A stretch of 64,000 bases of DNA from Candidatus Dormiibacterota bacterium (GCA_035544955.1 DASZZN010000029.1:162187-226186), one strand, 5' to 3'; counted from the stretch's first letter, positions 15,688-24,313 are shown. Program-made: numbers and translations. The notes: a model not told the origin generated them from the sequence alone.

Positions 15688-16114
15688 AGGGCGCTGAGCG
15701 GCTGGCCGTCTCCTTGTTGGCCAGCTCCGACTCGATCAGGTCCAGGAGGACCTCGGTCGCGCTGAGCGCCACATCGACGCCGAGCGTCTTGAAGATCCGG
15801 ACGTTTGCGGGATTGTTCACCCGGGCGACCGTCTTCGGGACGTTGAACTTCCGCTTCGCCAGCTGGCAGGTCACCAGGTTGTCCTCATCGTCGCCGGTGA
15901 CGGCGACCACGACGTCGGCCCGTTCCATGCCGGTCGTGGCGAGGAACGACATCTCGTCGCCGTCGCCGACCATCACGATCTCACCGAGCGTCGAATTGAG
16001 CACCTCGGCCCGGCGGGGGTCCTTCTCGATCAGCGTGACCTCGTAACCGCGCTCGAGCAGGTGCTTGCTCAGGTAGTAGCCAACCTTTCCACCGCCGACC
16101 ACGATCACGTACAT
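15686..16114 (-). CDS. TrkA-N (RCK) domain protein, second of a pair
   Basis: A 142-residue single RCK_N domain with the Rossmann signature VIVVGGGKVGYYLSKHLLERG, the acidic Glu in LIEKD at the end of strand 2, and VAVTGDDEDNLVTC. It lacks a TrkA-C domain and any membrane segment. Such proteins bind NAD(H) or nucleotides and gate Trk/Ktr potassium systems, but no TrkH or KtrB gene is adjacent. It follows a second RCK gene by 7 bp, so the two may form a hetero-complex. Confidence 0.85.
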   Translation of the reverse strand: MYVIVVGGGKVGYYLSKHLLERGYEVTLIEKDPRRAEVLNSTLGEIVMVGDGDEMSFLATTGMERADVVVAVTGDDEDNLVTCQLAKRKFNVPKTVARVNNPANVRIFKTLGVDVALSATEVLLDLIESELANKETASRSAP

Positions 16115-16121
16115 GGCTGGC

Positions 16122-16520
16122 TCACCCCTTCAGCATCGCATGGATCTGCCTTGCCCCGGTAAGCGTGGGGCAGAGTGTATTCAAACCGAGCTCGCGGTAG
16201 ACATCCTCCCGCATCGGGTCGTAGATGCGGGTGATCACGCGGGGCACTTTGAAGATCTCGCGGGCGATTTGGGCGGCCATGATGTTGCGGTTGTCGCCGT
16301 TGGTCAGCGAGGCAAACCCGTCTGCCGACTCGATTCCCGCCTGGCGGAGCACATCTTCGTCGATCCCATTGCCGAGCACCATCTCGCCGGCGAAATCGCT
16401 GCCGAGCCGGTCGAACGCGTGCCGGTTGCTATCGATCACGGTGACCTGGTGGCCGGCCTTGGAGAGGGCGAGGGCCGCCATGGCGCCCACGCGGCCGCAG
16501 CCGACGATGACGAGCTTCAT
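16122..16520 (-). CDS. TrkA-N (RCK) domain protein, first of a pair
   Basis: A 132-residue single RCK_N domain: KLVIVGCGRVGAMAALALSKAG, the strand-2 acidic residue in VIDSN, and FASLTNGDNRNIMAAQIA. No TrkA-C domain is attached. It resembles its downstream neighbour only at family level. Probable cytosolic regulator of a K+ uptake system encoded elsewhere. It is 22 bp downstream of the phosphoesterase gene, in the same minus-strand run. Confidence 0.85.
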   Translation of the reverse strand: MKLVIVGCGRVGAMAALALSKAGHQVTVIDSNRHAFDRLGSDFAGEMVLGNGIDEDVLRQAGIESADGFASLTNGDNRNIMAAQIAREIFKVPRVITRIYDPMREDVYRELGLNTLCPTLTGARQIHAMLKG

Positions 16521-16542
16521 GAAGGAAGACCCATTCTATGTC

Positions 16543-17253
16543 CTAGTGGCCGAGCGCCAGCCGAGCAGCCTCCACCGCGGGCAACCCGGCCCGCAGGATC
16601 TTGGCCTGGGTGGTCTCGACGTCGTAGGGCACCCGCCCAAAGAGGACGGCCGGCCTGCTGAGGTCAACGACCGCGAAGGCCGCATCCGGGTTGCCATCAC
16701 GCGGCTGCCCGACGCTGCCCGGGTTGACGAGCGCCGAGGGCGGTAGCTCGATCCAGTCTGCCCCCTCGGGGATCTGCTCGCCGCTTTCCGTGAAGATCCG
16801 CGGCAGGTGGGTATGCCCGAAGAAGCAATACCGTTCCCCCAGGCGGTTGAGGATCTCCAGCGCCTGAAGCTCGTCGAGGATATATTCCCAGATGTACGGT
16901 TTGCGGGGGCTGCCGTGGACGACCCGATGGCGGCCGATCCGACCGTAGAAGGGCAGTCCGTCCAGGAAGTCGAGGCTGTCGGGCGTCAGGACGTCTCGCG
17001 TCCAGCGGGCGGCGGCGGCCGCGTGCGGGTTGAACTGCTCGAGCATGCTGGGATCCAGCATGGCCTGGTCGTGATTGCCACGAACGGCACGGGCCTCCAC
17101 CGACTGCAGGCGCTCGATCACCTCGTTCGGCTCCGGGCCGTAGCCGACGATGTCGCCCAACACGATGATCCGATCGACGTCGGGCAGCGCCTCGAGGACG
17201 GCGTCCAGAGCCTCGAGGTTGCTATGGATATCGGACATCAGGGCCAGCTTCAC
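16543..17253 (-). CDS. Calcineurin-like metallophosphoesterase (YfcE/DUF-type)
   Basis: A 236-residue binuclear metal phosphoesterase. All signature blocks are present: MSDIHSN (~7), VLGDIVGYGP (~31), VRGNHDQAM (~58), VVHGSPR (~112) and FFGHTHLP (~145). The substrate is unknown; relatives act on phosphodiesters or dinucleotides. No signal peptide is present, so it is cytosolic. It lies 12 bp downstream of the AI-2E-type permease gene and may share its mRNA. Confidence 0.88.
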   Translation of the reverse strand: MKLALMSDIHSNLEALDAVLEALPDVDRIIVLGDIVGYGPEPNEVIERLQSVEARAVRGNHDQAMLDPSMLEQFNPHAAAAARWTRDVLTPDSLDFLDGLPFYGRIGRHRVVHGSPRKPYIWEYILDELQALEILNRLGERYCFFGHTHLPRIFTESGEQIPEGADWIELPPSALVNPGSVGQPRDGNPDAAFAVVDLSRPAVLFGRVPYDVETTQAKILRAGLPAVEAARLALGH

Positions 17254-17265
17254 GACGGCGGTCGC

Positions 17266-18339
17266 TCAGGCGTAGATGCGTTCGTGAGCGTAGATGAAGA
17301 GAATGCGCAGGGTGGCGGCGACCGGAACCGCGACGAAGAGCCCGAGGATCCCTCCAAGGTAGCCCCCCACTACGAACGCGATGATGATCAGCATCGGGCT
17401 CAGGTGGACGGCGTCGCCGAACACCTTCGGGGAAATGAAGTTGTACACGACGTTCGAGATGACGAAGTAGAGGATCAATACAACCACGACCTTGCCCGAG
17501 GAGTGCGTGACGAACGCGGCGACGGCCACCGCGGGGAGGGCGCCGAGAAATGGCCCGATGAACGGGATGAAGGCGGTCACGCCGGCGACGATCCCGAGCG
17601 CGAGTGAATAGGGAATGCCAACTATCCAGAGGGCAATCCCGGTCACGACGCCGATCAGGGCGCAGATGATCAACTGGCCGCGCATGTAGGCACCAAGCAT
17701 GCGGTAGATGTCGGCGGCGACATCATGGGCGTCGGTTCGGTAACCCTGGGGCACGAGGTCTCGGAAGAACCGCCGGATGGCGTGGGCGTCCTTCACCAGG
17801 AAGAACGCCACCAGCAGCACCAGGATCGTCTGGAAGATCCAGTTGAGCAGCATGAAGACGTTTTCGACGACCGAGGAGAGGTGGCCCGCCAGTAACGCCG
17901 GCAGATTGCGGACGGCATCGTTGTACGACTGCCGCAGGTCAATCGGGACGCCCAGGATGGACACGACGTGGTCCTTGGCGGCGAGGTCCTGGACGTAGCT
18001 GGCGATCGCCGGACCCTGGGCGACGAGCGCGGTGAACTCCTGGCTCACGATGGGGACGAGGAAGAACACCGCGGCGGCCAGGACTGCGGCAATGATGCCG
18101 TAGAGTGCAATCACGGCCGCGAGCCGGGGCACGCGACGCCGCTCGGCCGCGTTCACCACGGGGTTTAGCAGCATCGCCAGGATTCCGGCGAGGATGAAGG
18201 GTCCCAGGATGCCCCGGATGGCGAAGGCAAGGATCAGGATCAGGGTCCCCAGGACACCAAGGAAGATCAGGGCGCGGAAGTCTCGGCTCCGCCACAGCTC
18301 ATCGACCCGGCGTCGCTGGATCATCGCGGCATTATCCAC
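17266..18339 (-). CDS. AI-2E family transporter (PerM/TqsA-like)
   Basis: A 357-residue membrane protein of the AI-2E/PerM exporter family. It has paired N-terminal helices (ALIFLGVLGTLILILAFAIRG), a soluble middle segment, and the conserved C-terminal region GVTAFIPFIGPFLGALPA, SPKVFGDAVHLSPM and IIIAFVVGGYLGGILGLFVAVP. The substrate is not known; family members have been linked to autoinducer, Na+/H+ or lipid export. It is probably transcribed with the phosphoesterase and the TrkA pair. Confidence 0.88.
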   Translation of the reverse strand: MDNAAMIQRRRVDELWRSRDFRALIFLGVLGTLILILAFAIRGILGPFILAGILAMLLNPVVNAAERRRVPRLAAVIALYGIIAAVLAAAVFFLVPIVSQEFTALVAQGPAIASYVQDLAAKDHVVSILGVPIDLRQSYNDAVRNLPALLAGHLSSVVENVFMLLNWIFQTILVLLVAFFLVKDAHAIRRFFRDLVPQGYRTDAHDVAADIYRMLGAYMRGQLIICALIGVVTGIALWIVGIPYSLALGIVAGVTAFIPFIGPFLGALPAVAVAAFVTHSSGKVVVVLILYFVISNVVYNFISPKVFGDAVHLSPMLIIIAFVVGGYLGGILGLFVAVPVAATLRILFIYAHERIYA

Positions 18340-18390
18340 TGTTCAAACGAGGAATTCGAGCCCCGGCATGCGCCAAACGAGGCGCGTGGG

Positions 18391-18978
18391 CTACGGGGAC
18401 GGGCTCGAGCCATACACCGGCTGGAGCTCAGGTGCGCGCTGGCTGCACCGGATGATGAGCCAGGCGACACCGGCCGCCATCAGGAGGTCGCCAATACTGA
18501 CCAGCGACGAGTGGCCGCCGATGCTCGGAATGGTCAAGATGTCGCCGATGAACCAGAGGCCCTGCGGGTGATCCAGGGCGATGTGCAGCGGGTCGAGGCC
18601 GCCTTTCAGTAAGGCCAATGCGGCTGAGTTCGGGTCGGCGTCGTGAGGCAACAGCACCGGCATGCGGCCGCCGAAGGCAACGATCACGATCAGATTGAGT
18701 GTCAACCCGGTCCCGAAAAGGAGGGCGCCGGGGATCTGCCGGTTGAACCAAACCACCGCCACCAGCAGGACGGCCCCGATCACGTTCAGCGGACGGGCAA
18801 CGGTGACGGCCATCTCTGTGTGAGCGGTCCCGAGCAGCGCCACGACGACCTTGACCGCAAACGCCGCCAGGAGTAATTCGATGTGCCGGATGCGCACCTG
18901 GCTCAGCCGCCGGACGTCACCGCCAATCAGGACAGCGATGGCCAGCGCTGCGGCTATGACCGCAAAGAACAGGAACAC
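18391..18978 (-). CDS. DUF5317 membrane protein
   Basis: A 195-residue protein with five or six hydrophobic helices (FLFFAVIAAALAIAVLIGG, IELLLAAFAVKVVVALLG, LNVIGAVLLVAVVWF, GTGLTLNLIVIVAFGGRMPV). The central GGRMPVL and the later IGDILTIPSIGG and SIGDLLMAAGVAWL segments are typical of DUF5317. Function unknown. It lies 3 bp downstream of the HD-GYP/MFS gene and may be co-transcribed with it. Confidence 0.8.
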   Translation of the reverse strand: MFLFFAVIAAALAIAVLIGGDVRRLSQVRIRHIELLLAAFAVKVVVALLGTAHTEMAVTVARPLNVIGAVLLVAVVWFNRQIPGALLFGTGLTLNLIVIVAFGGRMPVLLPHDADPNSAALALLKGGLDPLHIALDHPQGLWFIGDILTIPSIGGHSSLVSIGDLLMAAGVAWLIIRCSQRAPELQPVYGSSPSP

Positions 18979-18981
18979 TGC

Positions 18982-21522
18982 CTAGCCGGAGGCGGTAGCC
19001 TTGAGTGGTTGTTGAGCGGGCTCCTTGCGGAAGGTGGCTTCTCGCAAGTCTCGGAAGGCGAACCCCACAACGCCGGCGCACGCGAGCAGCAGCCCCGCCG
19101 CAACAAACACAAGCGGCGCCCCTAAACGGTCGGTAAGCGGACCCGCCATTGCCATGCCGCCAAGCAGGCCAGCCTGCGCTAGAAGGAAGCGGCTTGACAT
19201 CACCCGCCCCCTAATGTAGTCCGGAGCCTCGCGCTGAATCACCGAGATGAGAGGGACGAAATAGACCGTGCTCGCCAACCCGCATAGAAATAGGAATGCG
19301 ATTGCGAACGGCAAGCTCCGAAGCAGGCCGGTAAGCGCATACGAAACGCCGCACCCCGCGACGCCGACGAGGATCAGGATGCCTGCCCTGTATCGGCTCA
19401 TGAGTTGGGGCGCGGCGAGTGCGCCAATGACTGCGCCGGCCCCGATTACCGCCTCGAGGAGCCCGTATCCGAAGGGACCGGCATCGAGCGCGCCGTAGGC
19501 GAGGACCACCAGCGTGGGGAACGTCATGCCAGCGAAGAGTGCAACCATGGCCGTCATCGCCATCGTGGACCGCAAGATACGACTCCTTACGATGAACCTC
19601 ATTCCGTCGGCCACGTCTTGGACAATGTGCGGCGCAGCCTTCTGGGTGTTTCGGAGAACATCCGGAATGCCCAGCAGGGTGATCGCGGAAAAGAGGTAGG
19701 TGCCCGCATCGATAAGGAATAAGAGTGTCCAACTGATCGCCGCCGCGATCAGTCCTGCTGTTGCGTATCCAAGCAGCTCCATGGCACGCTCGGAGGAAAA
19801 TACCAGGCTGTTCGCCCTAACCAGCAGGTCCGGCGGCACAAGATTGGGAATGATCGTTTGCTTAGCCGGATTGAAGACGGCGCTAGCTGTTGCCACCAAG
19901 AAGACACAAATGAAAACGCCCGGCAACCAGTGCAGGGCCAGAAAGGGGATCGTAACGGTGAGGATGGCCCGGACAATGTCAGAGACGATCATTAATCGCT
20001 GTCGATTGAACCGATCGACGATCGAACCTGCCAAGAGCCCGAAGAGAATGGTCGGCACAGCTTTCGCGATAAGGCCGAGAGCAACCACTGAAGCTGACCG
20101 GCTGACCAAGAACAGCATGATCGCGAGCCCGGTTGTATTCATCATGTCTCCGAAATAGGACACCGCCTGGCCGAGCCACAGCCGCCTGAAGGCGACAATG
20201 GTCAGCAGCTCGCGGTAGTTTTGCTCCTGCTTCGGGCGTGGTGCGTTCGGAAGGTCAAGTCCCCATCGCTCGGAAACAATCTTCTCGAGCTCTGTGATTA
20301 CGGCCGGGTCATACCATGTCCCAGCTAACTGCCTGAGTTCGCGGATGGCCTCAGCAGGTGTCTTCACGGTTGGCCGGAAAACTCTGGCTTGGGTGATCGT
20401 GTCAAAGGCGTCACAAGCATTTACGATCCGGGAGCCCAATGGAATCGCCTCACCTTTGAGGCCATCGGGATATCCGGCGCCATCCCAGCGCTCGTGGTGG
20501 TGCATGACGATTTCAGAGACGTCTTTCTGCTCCGGGTGCTCAGCCAGGATCTGAGCGCCCTCGACCGGGTGGGTCTTGATGATCTCGTACTCCTCCGGGG
20601 TGAGCTTCCCGGGTTTCAGAAGGATCGAGTCGGGAATGGCGATCTTGCCCAGGTCATGTAGGATGCCGCCAACGCGAATGGTGTTGCATTCATCCTCACT
20701 GAGGTGCATCATGCGCGCGATCATCTCGCAGAGCTCTCCGACTCTCTGAGAGTGACCAAATGTCTGCCCATCACGCTTGTCAACCACGCGGCTCTGCATG
20801 ATGAATGAGTCGCGGAGCCACTGATCTAGCCGGTTCTGTTTCTGCAAGCTTGTTCGATAGACGAGCAACGGCCCGTAGAGAAGGAAGACGACCAGCTTGC
20901 CGCCGATGGAGGTCGCCTGCATGATCGTGAAAATAAGGTAGCCAACGATGGGCAGAGCAACGTAGGTCAACCAACTGCCAGCAACCGCGTTGCGGGCCGT
21001 CCGCCAGAAGCTCGATCCCTGCAGTAAAGAGAGGAATGCCGCCACGAAAGCGTCATTCAGCCCAACGATCATGAGAACCATCAACGGTAGAGCGAGCACC
21101 CATGTGGCCTGCGGGTGCTGCAAGTTCAAGCCGTAAAACACGAGGCTAGGAATGCCGTACACGAAGCTGAACATTCCGCGCGAGAAAGCAAAACGGGTCC
21201 ACGAGACGGTTCGCCCGGGGATTCGTTCATCCAGAGTTCCGATCGCAGCCACCAACATCACCGCCCACGGCGGAAGGGCGAGCAGCGCGCCAAAAAGAGG
21301 CGCCAGGCCAACCGTCAATACGGCGCCATGCCGCGTTTTCAGGGGAGCGATCGAGGAAAGGAAGGTTAGTGACAGCAGGATGACGGCCGTTGACATCAGT
21401 CCGCCGGCTGCCGGCGAGGCCAGATCATACGGTGCCTGAATGGCCGTCGTTACGACTAGAAGACCCACGCCAGACGCGCCGACAGCTAACGCGTAGAGAG
21501 TAACGGGCCTAGGCCTGGGCAT
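18982..21522 (-). CDS. Fusion: membrane sensor / HD-GYP phosphodiesterase / MFS transporter
   Basis: An 846-residue three-part protein. Residues ~1-225 form about seven membrane helices of sensor type. Residues ~235-420 are a complete HD-GYP domain: GHSQRVGEL, GGILHDLGKIAIPDSILLKP, HHHERWDGAGYPDGL and RIVNACDAFD, so c-di-GMP hydrolysis is expected. Residues ~430-830 form an MFS permease of the EntS/MFS_3 type (AVSYFGDMMNTTGLAIMLFL, AGSIVDRFNRQRLM). The fusion is uncommon to my knowledge. GC content and codon use look lower than in the neighbours, hinting at acquisition. ATG 21522 follows GAGGA. The substrate is unknown. Confidence 0.88.
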   Translation of the reverse strand: MPRPRPVTLYALAVGASGVGLLVVTTAIQAPYDLASPAAGGLMSTAVILLSLTFLSSIAPLKTRHGAVLTVGLAPLFGALLALPPWAVMLVAAIGTLDERIPGRTVSWTRFAFSRGMFSFVYGIPSLVFYGLNLQHPQATWVLALPLMVLMIVGLNDAFVAAFLSLLQGSSFWRTARNAVAGSWLTYVALPIVGYLIFTIMQATSIGGKLVVFLLYGPLLVYRTSLQKQNRLDQWLRDSFIMQSRVVDKRDGQTFGHSQRVGELCEMIARMMHLSEDECNTIRVGGILHDLGKIAIPDSILLKPGKLTPEEYEIIKTHPVEGAQILAEHPEQKDVSEIVMHHHERWDGAGYPDGLKGEAIPLGSRIVNACDAFDTITQARVFRPTVKTPAEAIRELRQLAGTWYDPAVITELEKIVSERWGLDLPNAPRPKQEQNYRELLTIVAFRRLWLGQAVSYFGDMMNTTGLAIMLFLVSRSASVVALGLIAKAVPTILFGLLAGSIVDRFNRQRLMIVSDIVRAILTVTIPFLALHWLPGVFICVFLVATASAVFNPAKQTIIPNLVPPDLLVRANSLVFSSERAMELLGYATAGLIAAAISWTLLFLIDAGTYLFSAITLLGIPDVLRNTQKAAPHIVQDVADGMRFIVRSRILRSTMAMTAMVALFAGMTFPTLVVLAYGALDAGPFGYGLLEAVIGAGAVIGALAAPQLMSRYRAGILILVGVAGCGVSYALTGLLRSLPFAIAFLFLCGLASTVYFVPLISVIQREAPDYIRGRVMSSRFLLAQAGLLGGMAMAGPLTDRLGAPLVFVAAGLLLACAGVVGFAFRDLREATFRKEPAQQPLKATASG

Positions 21523-21578
21523 CAGGTCCTCGATATCTAATCACATAACCAAATAGGTCCCAGGAACCCGACAGAAAC

Positions 21579-21607
21579 AAAAAAACCCGGGCTTGCCCGG
21601 GTTTTTT
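21579..21607. terminator. Bidirectional rho-independent terminator
   Basis: CCCGGGC-TT-GCCCGGG is flanked by seven A on the left and six T on the right, so it can terminate in both directions. On the minus strand it ends the tiny gene at 21621-21695, 14 bp after its stop codon. Confidence 0.9.
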
Positions 21608-21620
21608 CGTTCAAATGCCG

Positions 21621-21695
21621 TTAAACGTTAATGTTGGCGCCGCCGGCCAAGATGGCACCAAGCAGGCCGACAACTACGACGAGAAGCTTCTTCAA
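21621..21695 (-). CDS. 24-residue hydrophobic peptide, possibly SOS-controlled
   Basis: Translation from TTG 21695 gives KKLLVVVVGLLGAILAGG followed by ANINV: two Lys, one membrane-length hydrophobic helix and a short polar tail. GGGGGTGG, five bases before the TTG, is a good ribosome-binding site; GTG 21710 and 21704 are alternative starts (29 and 27 residues). A strong terminator follows, and a perfect SOS box lies 128 bp upstream with a -10-like TATCAA beside it. The arrangement (SOS box, long leader, tiny membrane peptide) resembles tisB-type toxin loci in layout only. That a protein is made is inference. Confidence 0.5.
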   Translation of the reverse strand: MKKLLVVVVGLLGAILAGGANINV

Positions 21696-21822
21696 ATCGA
21701 CCACCCCCACGTACAAGATTCCCCGAAAGCCGCGCAGAGGACTCCCTTGGTATTCACCAAAGTAGCCCCCTCCAAGCGCCGAGTAAATCTATCACCCGGA
21801 CAGCGGCCTGCCCTATTGATAG

Positions 21823-21836
21823 CGAACTAATGTTCG
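21823..21836. promoter_or_regulatory. Perfect LexA (SOS) box
   Basis: CGAACTAATGTTCG matches CGAAC-N4-GTTCG at every defined position. It lies just past the stop codon of the response regulator gene, so the only gene it can head is the tiny minus-strand peptide gene. A -10-like TATCAA (21821-21816) sits beside it on that strand. Confidence 0.65.
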
Positions 21837-21837
21837 C

Positions 21838-22482
21838 CTAGATATCCAATTGCACCGCTTGGGCGGCCGCTTCGGCTCGGGTTCGGACCTGGAGTTTGCG
21901 GTAGATGTTCCGCAGATGGGACTTGATCGTCCCCTCACCCAGGCTAAGGCGATTGGCGATGGCCTTGTTGCTCATCCCCACAACCACCATCCGGAGGATC
22001 TGGGTTTCCCGTTCGGTAAGCGGTTCAGCCAGGGGCCGGCGCGATCTCTTCAGGGTTGAGCCCAGCCGAACGATCACCCGACGGGTCAGCTGATCGTCGA
22101 GCTGGAAGTGGCCGGCGTGGGCATCCTGGATGCTCCGGGCCAGGCTCGCCGGGTCGACATCCTTCAAGACATAGCCGGACGCACCGGCGGCGACCATCTC
22201 GACGATGTCCTCCTCCGCCTCGGAGATCGTCAGCGCCAGCACGACCCGGTCCGGGTTCTCCTCTTTGATCGCACGGGTGGCGGCGATGCCGCCCATTTCC
22301 GGCATGTTCAGGTCCATGAGGATCACGTCCGGCTTCAGCCGACGGGATCGTTCGACCGCCTGACGCCCGGTCATCGCCTCGCCCACGATGTCGATCTCGG
22401 GGAAGTCGCGGAGCATGCCCTGGACCCCTGCCCGGAAAATGGGCCGATCGTCGGCGATCAGGACGCGGACACGCTCCTTCAC
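21838..22482 (-). CDS. NarL/LuxR-family response regulator
   Basis: A 214-residue DNA-binding response regulator. The receiver domain (1-120) has the acidic pair in LIADDRP, the phospho-acceptor Asp in VILMDLNMPEMGG, Thr in LALTISE and Lys in YVLKDVD. The LuxR HTH (~150-210) reads LTERETQILRMVVVGMSNKA then IANRLSLGEGTIKSHLRNIY. It overlaps the kinase gene by ATGA (22479-22482), so the pair is co-translated and should act together. Confidence 0.93.
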   Translation of the reverse strand: MKERVRVLIADDRPIFRAGVQGMLRDFPEIDIVGEAMTGRQAVERSRRLKPDVILMDLNMPEMGGIAATRAIKEENPDRVVLALTISEAEEDIVEMVAAGASGYVLKDVDPASLARSIQDAHAGHFQLDDQLTRRVIVRLGSTLKRSRRPLAEPLTERETQILRMVVVGMSNKAIANRLSLGEGTIKSHLRNIYRKLQVRTRAEAAAQAVQLDI

Positions 22483-24188
22483 TCGGCCCGGTCCGCAGGG
22501 CCGATCAGCGTCACAACGGTGCCTTCCAGCGCTTGGCTGACGATTTCGAGCGTTCCGCCCATCAGCTCGGCCCGCTCGCGCATCCCCACCAGCCCGTAGG
22601 AGCCGACTTTCCGGGGGTCTTCGGCCACCCGGTGCACGTCAAAGCCGCGACCGTCGTCGCGGACTGTCATGACCCAGGGGGCCGATGATAGATCGAGAAC
22701 GACCCAGAGGTTGCGCGCTCGCGAGTGCTTGCGAACGTTCGAGAGGCTCTCACGGAGTACCTGGAAGATGACTTCCTTCTGCTCCGCCGCGATGGCGTTC
22801 TCCTCGCCGCGGATGTTGACATTGGTTTCGACCAGGTTCACCCGCCCGAACTGGTCCACCAGCTTCAACAGCGAGGCCAGCAACCCCTCGGAACGGATGG
22901 TTTTAGGCCGCAGCGACTGCAGGATGTTGCGCGCACCGGCCAGGATCTCCTCCGACATCGAGCGGAGCTGCGGCAGCAACTGGCTCGCATCCTGAGGATC
23001 GCGCTCCCGCCGTTGTTCGTAGTACTTGAAGAGCGCGACGACCGCCGCCAGATCGGAGGCGAGCCCGTCGTGGATCTCGCGGGCCAGGTTCAGCCGCTCC
23101 TGCAGGACGGCGACCTCCGCAACTTTGCTCGCCAGGCTGTGTGCACGTAGCGCAGCCACCGCTTCGACCGCCAGGTCCTCGAGCCGGACTGCATCGCGCC
23201 GGTCCAGCCGCCATGGAGTGCGCCGCAGAAGCGCCAGCACCCCGATCGGCCGCTCGAGCGGAGGCGACAGGGCAATCGCGGCGAACCCCCGGTAGCCAGC
23301 GTCCACCCAGGCGGACTCGTCCGGGGTCAGTTCCTCGTTCGCGAGGTCCTCGACGGTGAAGACCTCGTTATGCTCGAGGGCTTTCCGCAGGAGACCGCTG
23401 CTGATGGAGGCGACGCCCTCTGGCGCCGCCAGCGACTCCGTCGGGACGCCGGCGCGAAGAACGAACCGCCGCTGCTCGCCCAGCGTGTACACCTGACTGG
23501 CGTCCACCTGTAGGAGATCGAGGGCTTGCTGGGCCGCCGCCAGCAGGATGGTCTGAAGGTAGCCGGCCATCTGCTCGGGTACCAGACGCGCAGCCGGCAA
23601 CTCGGCCGAGGGAGGCGCGGCCTGGGTGGGCGGCTCAGGTGCTGCGGGTTCCACGGCGGGTTCGCGTTCGGCCGCTGCCGGGGGTTCGGGTGGTGGTGCC
23701 GCGGTGGCGGCTGGGGCTGGTTCCGGCGAAGGCTCGGGAGCCGGCGGTGCGGCGAGCGCTTCGCTGGGAGCCTCAACAGCTGAGGTTGTAACGGCGAACG
23801 GTTCGGTGGCAGCCTCGGGAGCCGCCAGTGTAACGGCGACCGGTTCGACTGGAGCTTCCGCGGCGGCAGTTGGCTCAGGTCGTTTCGCAGCCTGGGTCCG
23901 CTCCATCGAGCGGGCGAAGAGCTCGAAGAAGTGGTCGAGCACCTCGCGCTCGTCAGGACTCAGCTCGCCGTTGACGCCGGCAATCATCTCGGCAGCACTC
24001 GCCCGCGGCTCGTGCCACGCCGCACCGGACTCGGCCGTACCGCGGCGGAGCCGGCGGATCAGCTCACGTAGCCGTTCGGCAGCCGCCGCCCGCTCTTCAT
24101 TGCTGGGATCGCGAGCACGAGCGTGCGCCAGCTGCTCCGCAATTTCGGGGAAGTTGACTTCGAGGTAGTGAACAAGGACGTCGTGCAT
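22479..24188 (-). CDS. Cytosolic GAF histidine kinase (HisKA_3, NarX/LiaS class)
   Basis: A 569-residue sensor kinase without membrane helices. Residues 1-90 are helical and charged; ~95-200 form a long Pro/Ala/Glu-rich linker; ~205-345 look like a GAF domain; the HisKA_3 helix carries the His in LNLAREIHDGLASDLAAVV; and the ATPase domain has the N box (LRESLSNVRKHS) and G box (VRDDGRGFDV, GLVGMRERAELMGG). It phosphorylates the regulator encoded next. The input is unknown but cytosolic. The promoter appears to lie at 24204-24243. Confidence 0.9.
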   Translation of the reverse strand: MHDVLVHYLEVNFPEIAEQLAHARARDPSNEERAAAAERLRELIRRLRRGTAESGAAWHEPRASAAEMIAGVNGELSPDEREVLDHFFELFARSMERTQAAKRPEPTAAAEAPVEPVAVTLAAPEAATEPFAVTTSAVEAPSEALAAPPAPEPSPEPAPAATAAPPPEPPAAAEREPAVEPAAPEPPTQAAPPSAELPAARLVPEQMAGYLQTILLAAAQQALDLLQVDASQVYTLGEQRRFVLRAGVPTESLAAPEGVASISSGLLRKALEHNEVFTVEDLANEELTPDESAWVDAGYRGFAAIALSPPLERPIGVLALLRRTPWRLDRRDAVRLEDLAVEAVAALRAHSLASKVAEVAVLQERLNLAREIHDGLASDLAAVVALFKYYEQRRERDPQDASQLLPQLRSMSEEILAGARNILQSLRPKTIRSEGLLASLLKLVDQFGRVNLVETNVNIRGEENAIAAEQKEVIFQVLRESLSNVRKHSRARNLWVVLDLSSAPWVMTVRDDGRGFDVHRVAEDPRKVGSYGLVGMRERAELMGGTLEIVSQALEGTVVTLIGPADRAE

Positions 24189-24203
24189 TGCCTTCTCAGT
24201 AGG

Positions 24204-24243
24204 GACTTCAAACTATCGAAGTCGGGATAGAGAGTTTTGTCAA
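24204..24243 (-). promoter_or_regulatory. Promoter and inverted repeat of the two-component operon
   Basis: On the minus strand TTGACA (24243-24238) is followed after 17 bases by TTCGAT (24220-24215). An inverted repeat GACTTC-N8-GAAGTC (24204-24223) covers the -10, a likely operator, possibly for the response regulator itself. Confidence 0.45.
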
Positions 24244-24307
24244 GGGCAGTTCGGCGGATGTCCGTTTAGACGATAACCGTGTACAAAGATGTTACGGGAG
24301 CCAAAGC

Positions 24308-24313
24308 TATAAT
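24308..24313 (+). promoter_or_regulatory. -10 element (TATAAT) of the diguanylate cyclase gene
   Basis: A consensus TATAAT lies 38 bp before TTG 24352; no good -35 is visible 16-18 bp upstream, so an activator may be needed. Confidence 0.45.
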
